Source of the DNA: Rebecca billardiae RCC1528
Taxonomy: Eukaryota > Haptophyta
Direction of reading: 5' to 3'
DNA length: 64,000 nucleotides
Assembly (NCBI GenBank): GCA_965240325.2
Contig: OZ251231.1
Span: 1,178,001-1,242,000 of the forward strand
Shown here: one piece after another, positions 1-11,250 of the stretch
How the letters are laid out: each line of letters starts with the position of its first letter
Numbering within the stretch: position 1 is the stretch's first letter
Notes under the pieces: generated by a model
Told to the model about the DNA's origin: nothing
The model's input: only the letters and a program-made list of their open reading frames with translations
The model's database searches: none
Position numbers and translations under genes: made by a program

Positions 1-3000
1 CGGTGTCAGCGGGCTGAGCAATGCCGTACGCGTCGTCGTCGTTCGGCACGATGATGTCGTCGGCGTTGGCCTCGTCGCCGAGCGGTGGATGGATGGAGGG
101 GCTGGCGATCGCGCCCAGCGAGTCGTCCAGCGAGTCGGCGCCGCCATTGTTGTAGTAATCGATGGGCTCGAGTCCGGGCATCAGGTCCTTGGGGAGCGGG
201 ATGGCCGCGGCGGCAGCGCCGTCGAGAGCAGCGCCGCGCGATCGCAGCACGCGGTCGGCTCCGAGTGGGGGACGGTCGTGGTGCACGATGTCGTCGCGGT
301 CCTCGTCGTTCTCAAGCACCTCGTTGGCCTGGCGCTCCTCCTCCTCCTCCTCGGCCGAGTGCTGCTTGCTGCACGTCGGTCGCGCCGTCGGAGCGCCCGC
401 GAACGAGAGCTCATCAAAGAGAACGTGCCGAGAGATCACGATCTTCTTGGAGGAGGGGATGTAGATCTTGTAGCCGAAGATCTTCCGCGTCGTGTTGCCG
501 ATCTGGACGCCGTCGCGCGCGTAGCCCGCGTGCCAGCCGATGATGCCGCGCGACTTGAGCTTGTAGCCGCCGGGGCCGACCGCGGAGTGGTCGTACACGA
601 TCGCCTTGCAGCCAAAAGGGCGGAGGTGCGCGATGTCGGGCTTGTAGCCGTAGAACTTCTCGATGGGCGTCTTGCCGTCGCGCTTGGCGAGGTGGTTGCG
701 GTGGTACGCCGCCACGAGCATCGCCTCCGGCCAGTACTTGTGCGCGACGCCCGACTGCAGGAGCATCGCGCGCGCGTCCGCAACGAGCGTGCCCCACTTG
801 CGCTCGGCGATCGGGTTCTGCTGCGGCGTGTGCGGCGCCGAGGTGACGTTGATGAGGATGCCGAACTCGTCGAGCACGTCCTGCCACTCCTGGGAGTTGA
901 GCTCGCCGGCTCCGTCCGGATGGAAATGCCCGTCCGCCATCGAGGTGCCGAGCGAGATCGAGAGCAACGTCATCGCCCCGACATCGCGGATGTACTGCCG
1001 GAGCAGCTGAGGCGCGAGGTCGCGCGTGCGGCACGTGTAGATGCGCGTGTAGTCCGAGTGGTCGTCGATGAAGCTGAGCGCGTAGATGTCCGCGAGCGGC
1101 GTGCCGTCGGCCGTGTGCGGCACGCCCTTGCGGTACGGGCCGAAGAAGTCGACGTGCACGATCTCGAGCCGCCGCGTCGCGCGCGCCATCTTGCCCGGGA
1201 ATGGGAGCAACTTGATCTTGGAGACCGCGCAGATGTCGCAGTCGATCGCGTCGGGCTTCGAGGCGCCCATGCCGGTGGCGGCGTGCTTCGTGCGTAAGAT
1301 CGCCTCCATGTTCGCGTGCCCGAAACGGCGATGCCAGGTGTCGCGCCACGCGTCCTTCAGCTTGCCGCCGTCGCGCGAGTCGGCGCCGCGCCCGCGGTCG
1401 GAATCAGTTCGCGCGCCGTCCGAGTTGAGGTTGGAGTCGTCGAGGGCGCCGGGCTGCGAGTCCGCGACGTCGGTCTGGCCGTTTAACGCAGCAGCGCGAG
1501 CGTCGCCGTCGCCGATGCCGTCGTCGCCGGAGCGCGTCGCCGCCTCCTCGGCGAGGGAATTGGCTCCCCCCGAGCGGTGGTTGGCCTCCTTGATGATGGA
1601 GTGTGACAGTCTGGTGCCGCCATCAGAGCGAGATGAGGAATCAGAAAGTGAGATGGCAGAAGCTTCCGGCCCAGAAAGTGAGCACAAAGTTGATAAGGAC
1701 GATGGAGGCCGAGAGACCGAGAGGGCGAGGAGGTTGAGCCGATGGGGCTGGGCGCGCCACGGCACGCGGTACGGGAAATCGACGGTGAGCTTGTAGTCCT
1801 CGTTGAAGTGGATGCAGCCGACGTCGTCGACAAAGCTGATGGGGACGCCGGCGCGAGCGAGAGCGTGCACACTCAGGAGTGGATCGCTGAGTGCCGGTAC
1901 GAGGAGTACATCGTGAAGGTTGGCGTCGAACGGCTTGCCGCCGTCGTCGAGCATGTAGGCCTTGATGGTGCCGCGGGCGACGGCGAACATGTACTCGCCG
2001 TCGGCCACCTTGACCGAGAGGGGCTTGTCCTCCGGGAAGTAGCGCAGGTTGAACATGAGCGACGAGTCGCCGATCATGACGTCCGAGGCGCCCGAATCGA
2101 GGAAGAAGTGGAGGTCAAGGTCCGAGGTCGGGTCCTTCGCCTCGGCGCGTGAGGCCGTCGTGGCGTGCGCGGTTGCCGCTGAAGCCGCGGCGTCGGGCGG
2201 CGTGCCGCCGTACTCCGAGGACTTGATGGTCGTCTCGGAGCTCTTCAGGTTGGACGCGCCGCCGGCCGTCTCGGTCGCGACCTTGCCCTTGGCGTCGGCC
2301 GAATGGACGAGAACATGAAGCGGCGGGATGGGCGCGCGCAGGAGGTACGACTTCTTGTTCGCCTTGACGGTGCGGTGCATCTCGGAGTGCACGAAGGCCA
2401 GCTGCTCGTGCGCGGACGCGACGGTGCCGATCGTCTCGATCATCGGGTGCGAGCCGTCGAGGAACTTCGCGTGCAGCTTGACCGCGGACTGAATCTCCTC
2501 GACCGTCCGGTCGTCGTCGGGTAGAGTGCTCTTGCCGTCCTCGATGGCGATGCCGCGGCTGAGGCGGAAAAAGTCGCACATGAGGCCGTGGTTGCCGAAG
2601 TGGTCGGCGTCGCGGCAGGCAAAGGAGCAGTACACGGCCGCGTTGCACCCGCCGCACATGTAGTTGCCGGTGTCGTGGCAGCCCTCGCGCTGGCAGTAGT
2701 AGTGCGGGCGCGGGCCCTTGGCCACATAGGGCTCCGGCATCAGCGCGGTCGGCCGCGGCGTGATCTCCGAGCAGATGATGTCGGCCTCGGAGAGCGGGTT
2801 GGCGCTGGAGTTGGCGTAGTACACGCCGGGCGGGCTGGTCTCCGCCGTGGTGAAGTCGGGCTCCTCCTCCGAGACGATGGCCATGCGCGCGCCGCTTGCC
2901 GATCTGGGCACGCCGCGCGTCGACTTGGCCTTGAGATCGAAGGTCACGGCCTGCGTCTCGGCGGCGCGCGGCTCCTTGTGGATCGCCTTGTCCGAGTGCT

Positions 3001-4237
3001 GGCGGGGGTGGTGGCGCTCGCGCTGCGGGCACTGGTGGCGCCAATGGCCGTGCTCGCCGCAGGTGGGGCACGGGCTCGACGGGACGGCGGGGCGCTCGCC
3101 GCCGCCGCGGTGAGGGCGCGCCGCGCCGCGCGGCGGCGGGATGGGGCGGTGCTGCTGCCCGCCGGTCGGGCGCGCGGGCGCGCGCGCCGCCATGGCCGCG
3201 CTGGCCGGCCTGGCGAGGTTCGCCGAGGCGGCCGCCGACTTGATCGAGGTAACGTACTTCTCGAATGACTCCGACTCGATCGAGCCGGCCTCGGTGAGCG
3301 CGACGAGCTGCGGGTAGCGCTGCTGAGTGAGGTGAAGCGCGAACACGAGCTTGAGTATGTCGTGGTTCATGTCGAGATGAATGAACGCGTTGAAGGTCTG
3401 CTCGAAGTTGGCGATCCAGTCGTCGACGTTGGAGTGCGGGCTGAGCGACTTGAGCGAGAGGAGCTCGGTCAGCTTGAGCCGCCCTGTCGTCAGCGGCGAG
3501 CGCCGCGAGTTGACGACGAGGTAGTTGTGGACGTCCGCGAAGGTCGGGCGGAATGAGGTCGTCGCATGAACAGAGTCAATGAGCGACGCGGACATCGACT
3601 CGGCGAAGAGGGTCTTCATGAGAATGGCCGAGACGTTGATGAAGACGTACCCGTGATGGGCCTCGAGGCGGAGCGATACCGCCTTGACGCGCAGCTCGAG
3701 CTGCTGGAGCTCGTCCTCCACATCGCCTGTGATGGAGGGGCTGGAAGAGGGGGCGCGACTGGCTGTGAGTTCGCGCGGGCGCGCGGACGCGCCGTCGTCA
3801 TGCTCCTCCTCCGAGTCGTCATCGGAGGTAGAGAGCGGGGAGTACGCGTGCGGGGTGATCGGTTCCGGGGCATACATCTTGGGCGTGCCGATGGCGGACA
3901 TGCCGTCTCCGAAGCTCATGCCGCGGCGCGCGCGCGGGCCAAGCGGCGTCACGAGCACCGCCTCCTCAGCAAGCTCGGTCTCGACGTGGAGCTGGGCGAT
4001 GCGGTCGAGGGACTCGTCCTGAGTGAGCGCGCGGGAGAGCGGGTCCTTGGGGTCCTCAAACAGTAGAGCTTCGACGGAAGCCCCCTTGAGCTTGAGGATC
4101 GACTTGAGCGCGCGCGAGTCCGACTGCACTTGCGCGATCGCATGATGAAGCTCTCTTTTGACTGCGCGCGCGGTCAAATCCGAGTGAGAGTTCAGGGTCT
4201 TCTTCTTGGGATCCTTCTGGTGCCTTGCGGAGGCCAT
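1..4237 (-). CDS. Ty1/copia-type gag-pol polyprotein, 3' part beyond the left edge
   Basis: An open frame of about 1,412 codons starts at the ATG at 4237 and is still open at base 1. In order it shows a gag-like region; a CCHC knuckle (C-x2-C-x4-H-x4-C) from residue 390; an unusual MYND-type zinc cluster at 515-554; a retroviral-type aspartic protease motif LDSGASD with its Asp at 714; the pre-integrase H-x4-H-x25-C-x2-C site at 969-1003; and an integrase core with Asp in VHVDFFGPY near 1030 and Glu in QQNPIAERKW. The protease-integrase order before reverse transcriptase is the copia order; RT and RNase H must lie left of the window. The protein would form particles, process itself, and reverse transcribe and integrate element RNA. 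No stop or frameshift was found, so the element looks young. Frame agreement was checked at four motifs. Confidence 0.9.
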   Translation of the reverse strand, partial: MASARHQKDPKKKTLNSHSDLTARAVKRELHHAIAQVQSDSRALKSILKLKGASVEALLFEDPKDPLSRALTQDESLDRIAQLHVETELAEEAVLVTPLGPRARRGMSFGDGMSAIGTPKMYAPEPITPHAYSPLSTSDDDSEEEHDDGASARPRELTASRAPSSSPSITGDVEDELQQLELRVKAVSLRLEAHHGYVFINVSAILMKTLFAESMSASLIDSVHATTSFRPTFADVHNYLVVNSRRSPLTTGRLKLTELLSLKSLSPHSNVDDWIANFEQTFNAFIHLDMNHDILKLVFALHLTQQRYPQLVALTEAGSIESESFEKYVTSIKSAAASANLARPASAAMAARAPARPTGGQQHRPIPPPRGAARPHRGGGERPAVPSSPCPTCGEHGHWRHQCPQRERHHPRQHSDKAIHKEPRAAETQAVTFDLKAKSTRGVPRSASGARMAIVSEEEPDFTTAETSPPGVYYANSSANPLSEADIICSEITPRPTALMPEPYVAKGPRPHYYCQREGCHDTGNYMCGGCNAAVYCSFACRDADHFGNHGLMCDFFRLSRGIAIEDGKSTLPDDDRTVEEIQSAVKLHAKFLDGSHPMIETIGTVASAHEQLAFVHSEMHRTVKANKKSYLLRAPIPPLHVLVHSADAKGKVATETAGGASNLKSSETTIKSSEYGGTPPDAAASAATAHATTASRAEAKDPTSDLDLHFFLDSGASDVMIGDSSLMFNLRYFPEDKPLSVKVADGEYMFAVARGTIKAYMLDDGGKPFDANLHDVLLVPALSDPLLSVHALARAGVPISFVDDVGCIHFNEDYKLTVDFPYRVPWRAQPHRLNLLALSVSRPPSSLSTLCSLSGPEASAISLSDSSSRSDGGTRLSHSIIKEANHRSGGANSLAEEAATRSGDDGIGDGDARAAALNGQTDVADSQPGALDDSNLNSDGARTDSDRGRGADSRDGGKLKDAWRDTWHRRFGHANMEAILRTKHAATGMGASKPDAIDCDICAVSKIKLLPFPGKMARATRRLEIVHVDFFGPYRKGVPHTADGTPLADIYALSFIDDHSDYTRIYTCRTRDLAPQLLRQYIRDVGAMTLLSISLGTSMADGHFHPDGAGELNSQEWQDVLDEFGILINVTSAPHTPQQNPIAERKWGTLVADARAMLLQSGVAHKYWPEAMLVAAYHRNHLAKRDGKTPIEKFYGYKPDIAHLRPFGCKAIVYDHSAVGPGGYKLKSRGIIGWHAGYARDGVQIGNTTRKIFGYKIYIPSSKKIVISRHVLFDELSFAGAPTARPTCSKQHSAEEEEEERQANEVLENDEDRDDIVHHDRPPLGADRVLRSRGAALDGAAAAAIPLPKDLMPGLEPIDYYNNGGADSLDDSLGAIASPSIHPPLGDEANADDIIVPNDDDAYGIAQPADT

Positions 4238-4257
4238 GCCGTAAGCAATCGAGTCGC

Positions 4258-4269
4258 TCGCCGATACCA
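4258..4269 (-). promoter_or_regulatory. Probable tRNA primer-binding site of the copia element
   Basis: On the minus strand TGGTATCGGCGA lies 20 bases before the gag ATG. Copia elements are usually primed by initiator tRNA-Met through a site beginning TGGTATC. The base pair just before it on the element strand is CA, as expected for an LTR end. The host tRNA was not available for comparison. Confidence 0.5.
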
Positions 4270-4533
4270 TGAGAGACTTAGGAGACTCGAAACGAAGCAG
4301 GTGGCTCGCTGCAGCTGGCAAGGGGTCGACCGCCCCCGCAAGGCACTGAAAGATATACTCCTGTCTGAGCAGGCAAGCTGGCTCTGGAGGCCGGGGCTCG
4401 CCCCGAACTCAAACTGGTTTGAGGTCACGAGACCAGCACGTCAAGTGGAAGTGCTGCTCCATAGGTATCTCCCACCTTTCAGGCTGGGACGAACCTGTGG
4501 AACACATACGGAAGCGGTAATTAGCAATTACCA
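4270..4533 (-). repeat. Probable 5' LTR of the copia element
   Basis: The segment upstream of the PBS on the element strand runs from a TG at 4533 to a CA at 4270 (264 bp), a plausible copia LTR length. Its outer end holds the small inverted repeat GGTAATT/AATTACC. The partner LTR is outside the window, so the outer boundary is an inference. Confidence 0.35.
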
Positions 4534-5042
4534 ATGATGGAGGTAAATAGAGCAGGTCATTGACGATGCAGTTATCAACTGCACGTAGATCACTTGAGCT
4601 GCACCTAGAGCAGAGTAGCGATTGGCTCCTCGAAAGCTCTCGGTGTCATGCGGGTAAATCTGGCTAGCCCAGATTGCCCGACAGGGCTCTTCGAGGCGGG
4701 CGTGATTGATCGTGCCCGGCGCGCACGTGGAGAGCGCGCGCCGGTGCGCCCAGGCGGCCCGCGGCCGCGGCCCGTGCCGCTGTCCACGCGTGAGCTGGCG
4801 CTGCAGTGGGCGGACAGCGCGCTCTCGACGACCTCGCATCGCGCGTGGCCCGCATTCGGAGGGGAAGACGCCGAGGGCGTGCAAGGAGCGGCTACTCGCG
4901 CCCGCGCCTCCTGCACGGCGACGCGCCGGGCGCGCGCATCGTGATTCGGTGAAGAACGCTCGACAACTGCGACAACTACCACTGGTAGGGCCGTGCGCCC
5001 TCAACTTCGTTGTTTACTACCCGAAGATCGGCGTAGCCGATC

Positions 5043-5073
<31 letters not shown>

Positions 5074-5392
5074 GTCTTTCACTGCTATACTAGTAGTACG
5101 ACAGCAAATAATAATAATAAATGACCGCGTTCCGCGGTCCTTTTCTGCATAGAATCAACGCAGTTGGGGGCCCGCGGTGGCCGTGCAATCGCGGCTCTCC
5201 GCCGTAGTGGCAGTTCGCCAGTTGAAGTCGGTTCTGAGATGACTGAAGCTATATTAGTCCGACCGTCGCCCTGCCTGCGCGACCGCGAGACTCATTCACA
5301 CTTCACACAATCACAGCAGCGGACCTGAGACCGCACCCTGCACCGGTCGTCAAATCGGACGTCCGTCTGACAACTAGCTGCCAAATGTCCAA

Positions 5393-5520
5393 CTGGCTGA
5401 TCAGCTCGGATCCGACCCGTCCGCGATCGTGCCATCGGCATCGGAATTACTACTAGTAGCTGCCAAACTGTGTCCAACTCTGGCTGATCAGCTCGGATCC
5501 GACCCGTCCGCGATCGTGCC
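5393..5520. repeat. Short direct duplication
   Basis: A 41-bp sequence at 5393-5433 recurs exactly at 5480-5520. Weaker similarity extends about 30 bp upstream of both copies, giving a period of 87 bp. Confidence 0.85.
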
Positions 5521-6543
5521 GAGTGAGTCGTGCCGCGGAGCTCGGAGTACTGAAGGAGTCGGGTGTGACAGCAGGGTGCTTTAGCGCTGCGGCCCGTGCC
5601 AGCCAACGACCAGACGTACTCTGGCCACTTGACCCGTTGCACGGGTGAGTGACCGTACGCCCTGCCTAGTGCCTACCGCGCGCGCCGCGCGACCGGCGAC
5701 TCGGTCTCGGGGTGATGGAGAGCGGATGGCGACAGCAGCAGCAGTCCTCATGAAGACGATGAAACTGGCGGCACGGGTGCACGAGGTGGCAGGCGAAAGC
5801 GCGCCGACGAGACCGCATTTGACACACCTGAGCCGCACGCGCGTGCCGTCGCCGAGCGGCGAGCGCTGCAAACGCGCAACCGTACCGCGCGCGCCACGAC
5901 GGCGCGGCACTAGCTGATGCAGGCCGTACTGCCGGCACTGCTTCTGCGATCATGCGCCACGGTCGCAGCTGGCTGCGTGAGCAGCAAGCGGGAGGCGGGT
6001 CCGGAGGCACGTGCAGGCGCCGTCCCGCATATCCGCCATCGCCCATCGTGCCGGGGCACGTCACCTCCGACGATCCGGATGTGGCCCAGTCCGGACGTCA
6101 CGCGATCCGGGAAGACGAGTACGATTCGCTCGTAACGAACCGTTACACTAATGTCACGTCCAGCTGACGTCCAGATCGCACTTTACTTAAGGGAATCAGC
6201 TGGGCGCGCTTTTTTTTGGCCTGATAGACCTCTCAATGCGATCTCAAAAACTCGAAACTCGGTCTCCGCCAGCCCTAAAAATCGCCCCCCGTCCCTTTTT
6301 TTCCGCCGCCCCCCGTCCCTTTTTTCTTGATCAAAGATCTTTTTGAAACGTGGTTCGGGCCCGCTGGTGCGGGCTCCACGCTGCGCGCTCCGCCCTGCAC
6401 CGCGGGCCATTTAGCAGGGTGTGGCGGACCCGTTGCACGGGTGAGTAACCGTGAGCGTATGAAAAAACGACAAGCGTATGAAATCTCGCGGTTTTGTCGC
6501 TCGCGCTGCCGCATGGCTGACGTCCGCGCCGATCCGAGCGCAA

Positions 6544-6576
6544 TGGTGCATTGCGAAGCCGATTCGCAATGCACCA
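6544..6576. repeat. Perfect 14-bp hairpin
   Basis: TGGTGCATTGCGAA at 6544-6557 is exactly inverted at 6563-6576 around a 5-base loop. Confidence 0.9.
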
Positions 6577-7305
6577 ATCCAATCCGCATGTCAATCGACC
6601 CAACCGTCGCTGAGAACGAACGACAAAACCCAGGGCAGGTGTCCACCACGAAGCCACGCCGCGCGCGCGCTGGCAGCGTGAGCCGGCGCGGTTGCAAAGG
6701 GTTGCCCAAAGGCAGAGAGATCAGCCAATGCGGCTACCTTCGGCAAGCACGCCACCTCAGCGTCAGCATCGGGTGGGGCCGTGAGGATACATGCCCTTGG
6801 ATGCGGCTCCAGCCAAACGGCTCTCGACGCGGGGAGCCGCCATCGGCCGCGAGCGCGTACACGGATACACGTGCTGTCCTCGTGAACGAGGATTCAGGAG
6901 ACGAGGCGCGGCCCGCGATGCGCAGGCAAGACCTAGGGAGTGGCTCACGCTTTGATCGCGGGTACGGGTACAGAAGGCGTGCGCACGCAACCACACCGCC
7001 TTCGTGAAGCGCGTGGGCAAGCTGCTGAAGCTCTCACGATGCGCGCTTACTTCTCATCTCCGTGCGCTCGCCGACCGCTCACGCTGCCTTCCGCGCGGCG
7101 GACCTGGGAAACCTGCCACCTGGCGCGCACGACGCAGCGCGTAACGCGGAAGGTGGTAGATCTGCTGCCACGCTCCCGCTGCCGCCGCCGGCGGCGGCAG
7201 CGGCATGCCCACGATGCGGCGACGGTGCTGATGACTATCACTGCCAAAGTGTCGTTTTTTCGGCGCTCACGCGTGCAACGGGTCGGCGATCGCGCTGGGC
7301 CGGGG

Positions 7306-7640
7306 CGCGGCGGCGGGCGTGAGTGCGGAGCCAGCAGCGCGACTCGGAAGCACGGCTGCGAGTCGTCCGGCAGGTGCGGGCGCGGCGGCGGGCGTGAGTG
7401 CGGAGAGCAGCGCGACTCGGAAGCACGGCTGCGAGTCGTCCGGCAGGTGCAGCACGTGCGCGCCGTCGCGCAGCGCGCCGCCCAGCCTCCCGCGGTCGTC
7501 CGGCAGGTGCGGGCGCGGCGGCGGGCGTGAGTGCGGAGAGCAGCGTGACTCGGAAGCACGGCTGCGAGTCGTCCGGCAGGTGCAGCACGTGCGCGCCGTC
7601 GCGCAGCGCGCCGCCCAGCCTCCCGCGCACGCCGAGCCCC
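7306..7640. repeat. GC-rich higher-order minisatellite
   Basis: Blocks containing CGGAAGCACGGCTGCGAG recur three times. They alternate with a second block containing GCAGCACGTGCGCGCC that occurs twice, about 133 bp apart, so two repeat types form a higher-order unit. Open frames on the minus strand simply follow the repeat. Confidence 0.8.
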
Positions 7641-8465
7641 AGCGGTCGGCCGTGGCGGCCAAACATGCCGAGCGAGCGGCAGTCGCGGGCCGCCGCAGCG
7701 CGGCCCCGCGCCACGAACCTGGCGGGTATTTTTCCAGCACTTCGTCCTAAGTGGGGAGCTCAAAAAACGCTTACGGGTAAGATTCCCTCATTTGGTCATA
7801 TCACTTATTCGGCCACGCCCGCACGGGGCGCATATCTGGTCGAAGCGAACCGCCGTTTTTGTAAGTTTGTATGATAAGTTAATCTCATAAAGGGTACGGC
7901 GAAACGGTGCGAAAACGCGTGCCTAGGCGTTTTTGATTAGGCGAAGATCTGGCAGGGTTCATTTCGCGGGTACCAATAGACAAACGAGCCGCGATGACGA
8001 ACGTCGTGCCATAATACGTTGATACTGAAACGTTGTTTTTGAAGTGTGGTTCTCTTCAGAGGAGAAGGATAATAGGAGACGATACTTTACTCTTTGAATT
8101 GGAATCAGCAAACCAAAAGTGTATATCAGCAGGAGAATCACGAACGGCCCACCATAATTATATCAGAAAGATGCAGACGCCTTTGTCCTATTCGAGTTCG
8201 ATTTCTTCTATTACTTACTATCCAAGGATTAAGGAGCAGTACAAACGCAATCATGAGCAGCGATATCGAGTCAAATGCGGATTTCACACCTAAATCCACC
8301 TACAAAAATCCCCCAAATCCTGCGCGTCCTCTTTTTTGATTTTGCGGAGCACGTGCGCCGCCCCCCCCGGCTTTCGCTCACGCTCAGACCTTTCGGGGGG
8401 GCCGTGCGTCATAATGACGGCCACTGCAAGCCGCCACCAGATGTCGATCGTCTCAGGACTAAATT

Positions 8466-8572
<107 letters not shown>

Positions 8573-8946
8573 GTACATGATGCATCGCGTCGTCAGCCGC
8601 CAGTACGGCAGTCACAGCATGGCTGATCATGACTAATGATCGACTCACGACTATAGCACTACAGTTTACTATGTTTTAACGTGCACACTTGGTTAAGGCG
8701 TGATTGACGCCATCCAACACTGCACAAAGACACCGCCACAAAACAGACCGGCGCAGGCAGGTGAGGGGCGCGTTGCCGCACCTCATCGAGGCGGCCATTG
8801 CAGCAAGCTGCCGCCCCGCGCTCGGAGGCACGCGCTCGGGAGCGCGCTCTGACACCACACGGGGAGGGTGCTGCACCTGGATGTTGTATCCCAGCCACCT
8901 CGAGAGTGCAGCCGCGCCAAACAGTATACTATACGAATGAGTCGTA

Positions 8947-8992
8947 TCTCGCCTGCCTGAGCTGTGTGCGTCTGTTATTCTTAGTAAACTGT
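8947..8992 (-). repeat. Dispersed 40-46 bp motif, copy 1
   Basis: Reverse-oriented copy of the motif containing ACTAAGAATAAGAGACGC and CAGCTCAGGCAGGCGAGA, with one substitution. The other copies are at 12749, 13013, 18604 and 56351. Confidence 0.85.
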
Positions 8993-9609
8993 GATGGTAA
9001 TAATAAATAAAGTCTGAATAAAAGTGCGCTGATCGGCATCAGTATGATGACTAAGCTGGCAGCAGTGATCAGCCGTACTCAGGCTGGCAGCTGGCTGCAT
9101 AAGACTACTACTACTACTCTAGTTAGACTAGTAAGAGACGCGGTAATAACTGCTAAATATTATCTAATTACTCATATTAGTAGTTATATCAATAACAGTC
9201 TACTACTAGGCGGCTACTGCTACTGTCACTCCGCGTACTCCGTAGCCATGGGCGTGGCCAGCAGCGGCTGGCTGTCAGGCGGTGAGCCCCGTGTAACGGC
9301 GACTGCCCCGACGGTGCCCGTGGGCCTGGCGGCTGCGACGGGGTCACGGGCCGGTGGCGGAGTGGGCGGTCGCCCGTGGCCGGGCGTGGCAGACACTGCG
9401 GGCGGTGCATCCGCCGGGCGGCTTCGGCTGCACCGCTGCAGGCCTGGTGATATGGTGACAGCGCGAGCTGTAGGCTGCGGACCGGAAGCGCGCGCGCACA
9501 CGAACGGCACCGCCAGCTGCCTCGACCAAATCACCAATGCATCCCATTGCCAGCGCGCGGCCCCAGCCGGACGGCGCCGATTTCTCAGATCAGATCGGCA
9601 TCTGAGCCG

Positions 9610-11250
9610 TCAGACGGTCTGCAACCCGACGATGCGCTCGCCGCTCAGCTGCTCGATGCGCCGAGCGGCGCGCACGGCGATGGCGTGATACCGCGCGACT
9701 TCGCCGTCGACGGCGACGACCTCGACGCCGTCGACCTCGGTGGTGGGTGCGGGGGACGCGTGCGCCGCGTGCGACTTGCGACCACCGCGGGCGAGCGCGA
9801 CGAGGCGCGCGACGGCAGCCCGGCCGGCCGGCGGCGCGGCGGCGCGCTCGTCCGCGAGCGCCTGCGCGTCGTTGGCCGCGAGCAGCGCGATCTCGAGCTG
9901 GATGATGGCCGCGTACTTGGAGATGGGTAGCACCTCGAGCGCGGTGAGGCGGCGGCGCGTCTCGCGCGCAGACTCGCTGTACCCGAGCACGGGAGCGATC
10001 GAGGAGATGAGCGCGTCCACGGCGCCGACGAGCGCGCGCGCGCCCGCGCTCGAGATCGCCTCGAGCCCGCCCGCGTCGCTCGGCGGGTCCGCCGACATCA
10101 CGCGCGCGTCGAAGGCGAGGCTGAAGGGCTCCTCGATCACGTGGCCAATCTCCTCGAGGCTGAAGAGGACGTACCCCATCCCCAGCTCGACGAGGGGCAC
10201 CATCGGCAGCGGGCAGTCGTGCAGCAGCACGAAGGGCAGCGTGAGCAGGAAGAGCGTGCAGAAGCGGCTCGTGTGCCGCGCGTACGACCACGGGATCGGC
10301 GTCTGCTTGAGCCGCTCGCACGCCGACGTCACGTGCACGAGCGCCTCGACGTGCCCCGAGAGCTCGGTCCACAGCGCGGCCTGCCGCTGGCCAGACGGGT
10401 CGTGCGCGCGCGACTCGGCCGAGCGCGGCGCGTCCGGCCAGAGGAGCGCGCCGATCTGCGAGCTCATCGCGGCGAGGGTGGAGGAGGGCATGTGCTGCGC
10501 GACCGAGACCGCGCGCAGCCGCCGCGCAGCCGCGTGCGCGCTTCGGTCCTCCCGCCACGGCTCGAGATACGACTCCCAGGTCTCGGCGAGCTCCGTGGCG
10601 TTGCGATTGCCGCGCAGGTGCTGCTTCAGCGCGACCGTGAACGTCGCCGCGTGCGCGAGGAGCGAGTCGCGCGCGGGGCCGGGCGGGAAGTGCGCGAGCA
10701 CGAGCATCGAGATCGAGCGCGACGCCGAGTGCGCGTCGGCCCACAGCTCACGCCCAGACCAGAAGCGATCGTGCGCCTGGTCGGTGCGGAAGACGAGGAG
10801 GATCGAGAGGAAGGACGCCACGGCCTCGTGCGGCCACGATGGCAGCGGCCCGATGTTCCAGAGCGCGTGCGATGCGAACGGCAGCTCGCGGTCCGCGGCG
10901 AAGAGCGCGGCGACGAGCACCGACCACACGGTGGTGCCGAAGAGGCGCTCGGCGATGTTGCGCAGCACGCGGCTCTTGCCGATGGCGAGCAGATCGCGCA
11001 GCCAGTTCGCGCGGCGGTCGCGCAGGTCCGGCGAGTTGAGCGGCAGGCCGCGGTCGTTGGTGGACGTCTCCCAAGTCCACGCGAGCTCCGGCTGCGGCCG
11101 CGGCGGCGGATCAGGCGGGAGCGCTGCCATGGCTGCATGGCCGCGCGCGTCCGCCGCGCGGCGCGCGCTGGGCGCGGCGCATCTAGGAGCGAGCTGCCGC
11201 GCAGACGGGTTCAGCGCGGCGCATGAAAGCAGCGCGACCAGCAGCCGCAT
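9610..11250 (-). CDS. Bestrophin-like anion channel, probably plastid-targeted
   Basis: 546 aa, intronless. The start was taken at the ATG at 11250 because it gives a hydrophobic signal peptide (MRLLVALLSCAALNPSARQ) followed by an Ala/Arg/Ser-rich stretch, the bipartite pattern of secondary-plastid proteins; the open frame runs further upstream without support. The body carries the hallmarks of the bestrophin/UPF0187 family: a basic helix before the first membrane segment; FRTDQAHDRFWSGRELW; PIPWSYARHTSRF before a hydrophobic helix; and GYVLFSLEEIGHVIEEPF. The family forms pentameric chloride or bicarbonate channels; in algae several sit in thylakoids. Membrane location and ion are inferred. 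The C-terminal 120 residues are Ala/Arg-rich and not assigned. Confidence 0.75.
   Translation of the reverse strand: MRLLVALLSCAALNPSARQLAPRCAAPSARRAADARGHAAMAALPPDPPPRPQPELAWTWETSTNDRGLPLNSPDLRDRRANWLRDLLAIGKSRVLRNIAERLFGTTVWSVLVAALFAADRELPFASHALWNIGPLPSWPHEAVASFLSILLVFRTDQAHDRFWSGRELWADAHSASRSISMLVLAHFPPGPARDSLLAHAATFTVALKQHLRGNRNATELAETWESYLEPWREDRSAHAAARRLRAVSVAQHMPSSTLAAMSSQIGALLWPDAPRSAESRAHDPSGQRQAALWTELSGHVEALVHVTSACERLKQTPIPWSYARHTSRFCTLFLLTLPFVLLHDCPLPMVPLVELGMGYVLFSLEEIGHVIEEPFSLAFDARVMSADPPSDAGGLEAISSAGARALVGAVDALISSIAPVLGYSESARETRRRLTALEVLPISKYAAIIQLEIALLAANDAQALADERAAAPPAGRAAVARLVALARGGRKSHAAHASPAPTTEVDGVEVVAVDGEVARYHAIAVRAARRIEQLSGERIVGLQTV

Noticed and set aside
6420-6460. GGCGGACC...GGGTGAGTAACCGTGAG resembles a conserved stretch of bacterial 16S rRNA
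   Set aside because: The match is interrupted by an insertion, the palindromic core also occurs near 5632 without rRNA context, and no other rRNA segment is present.
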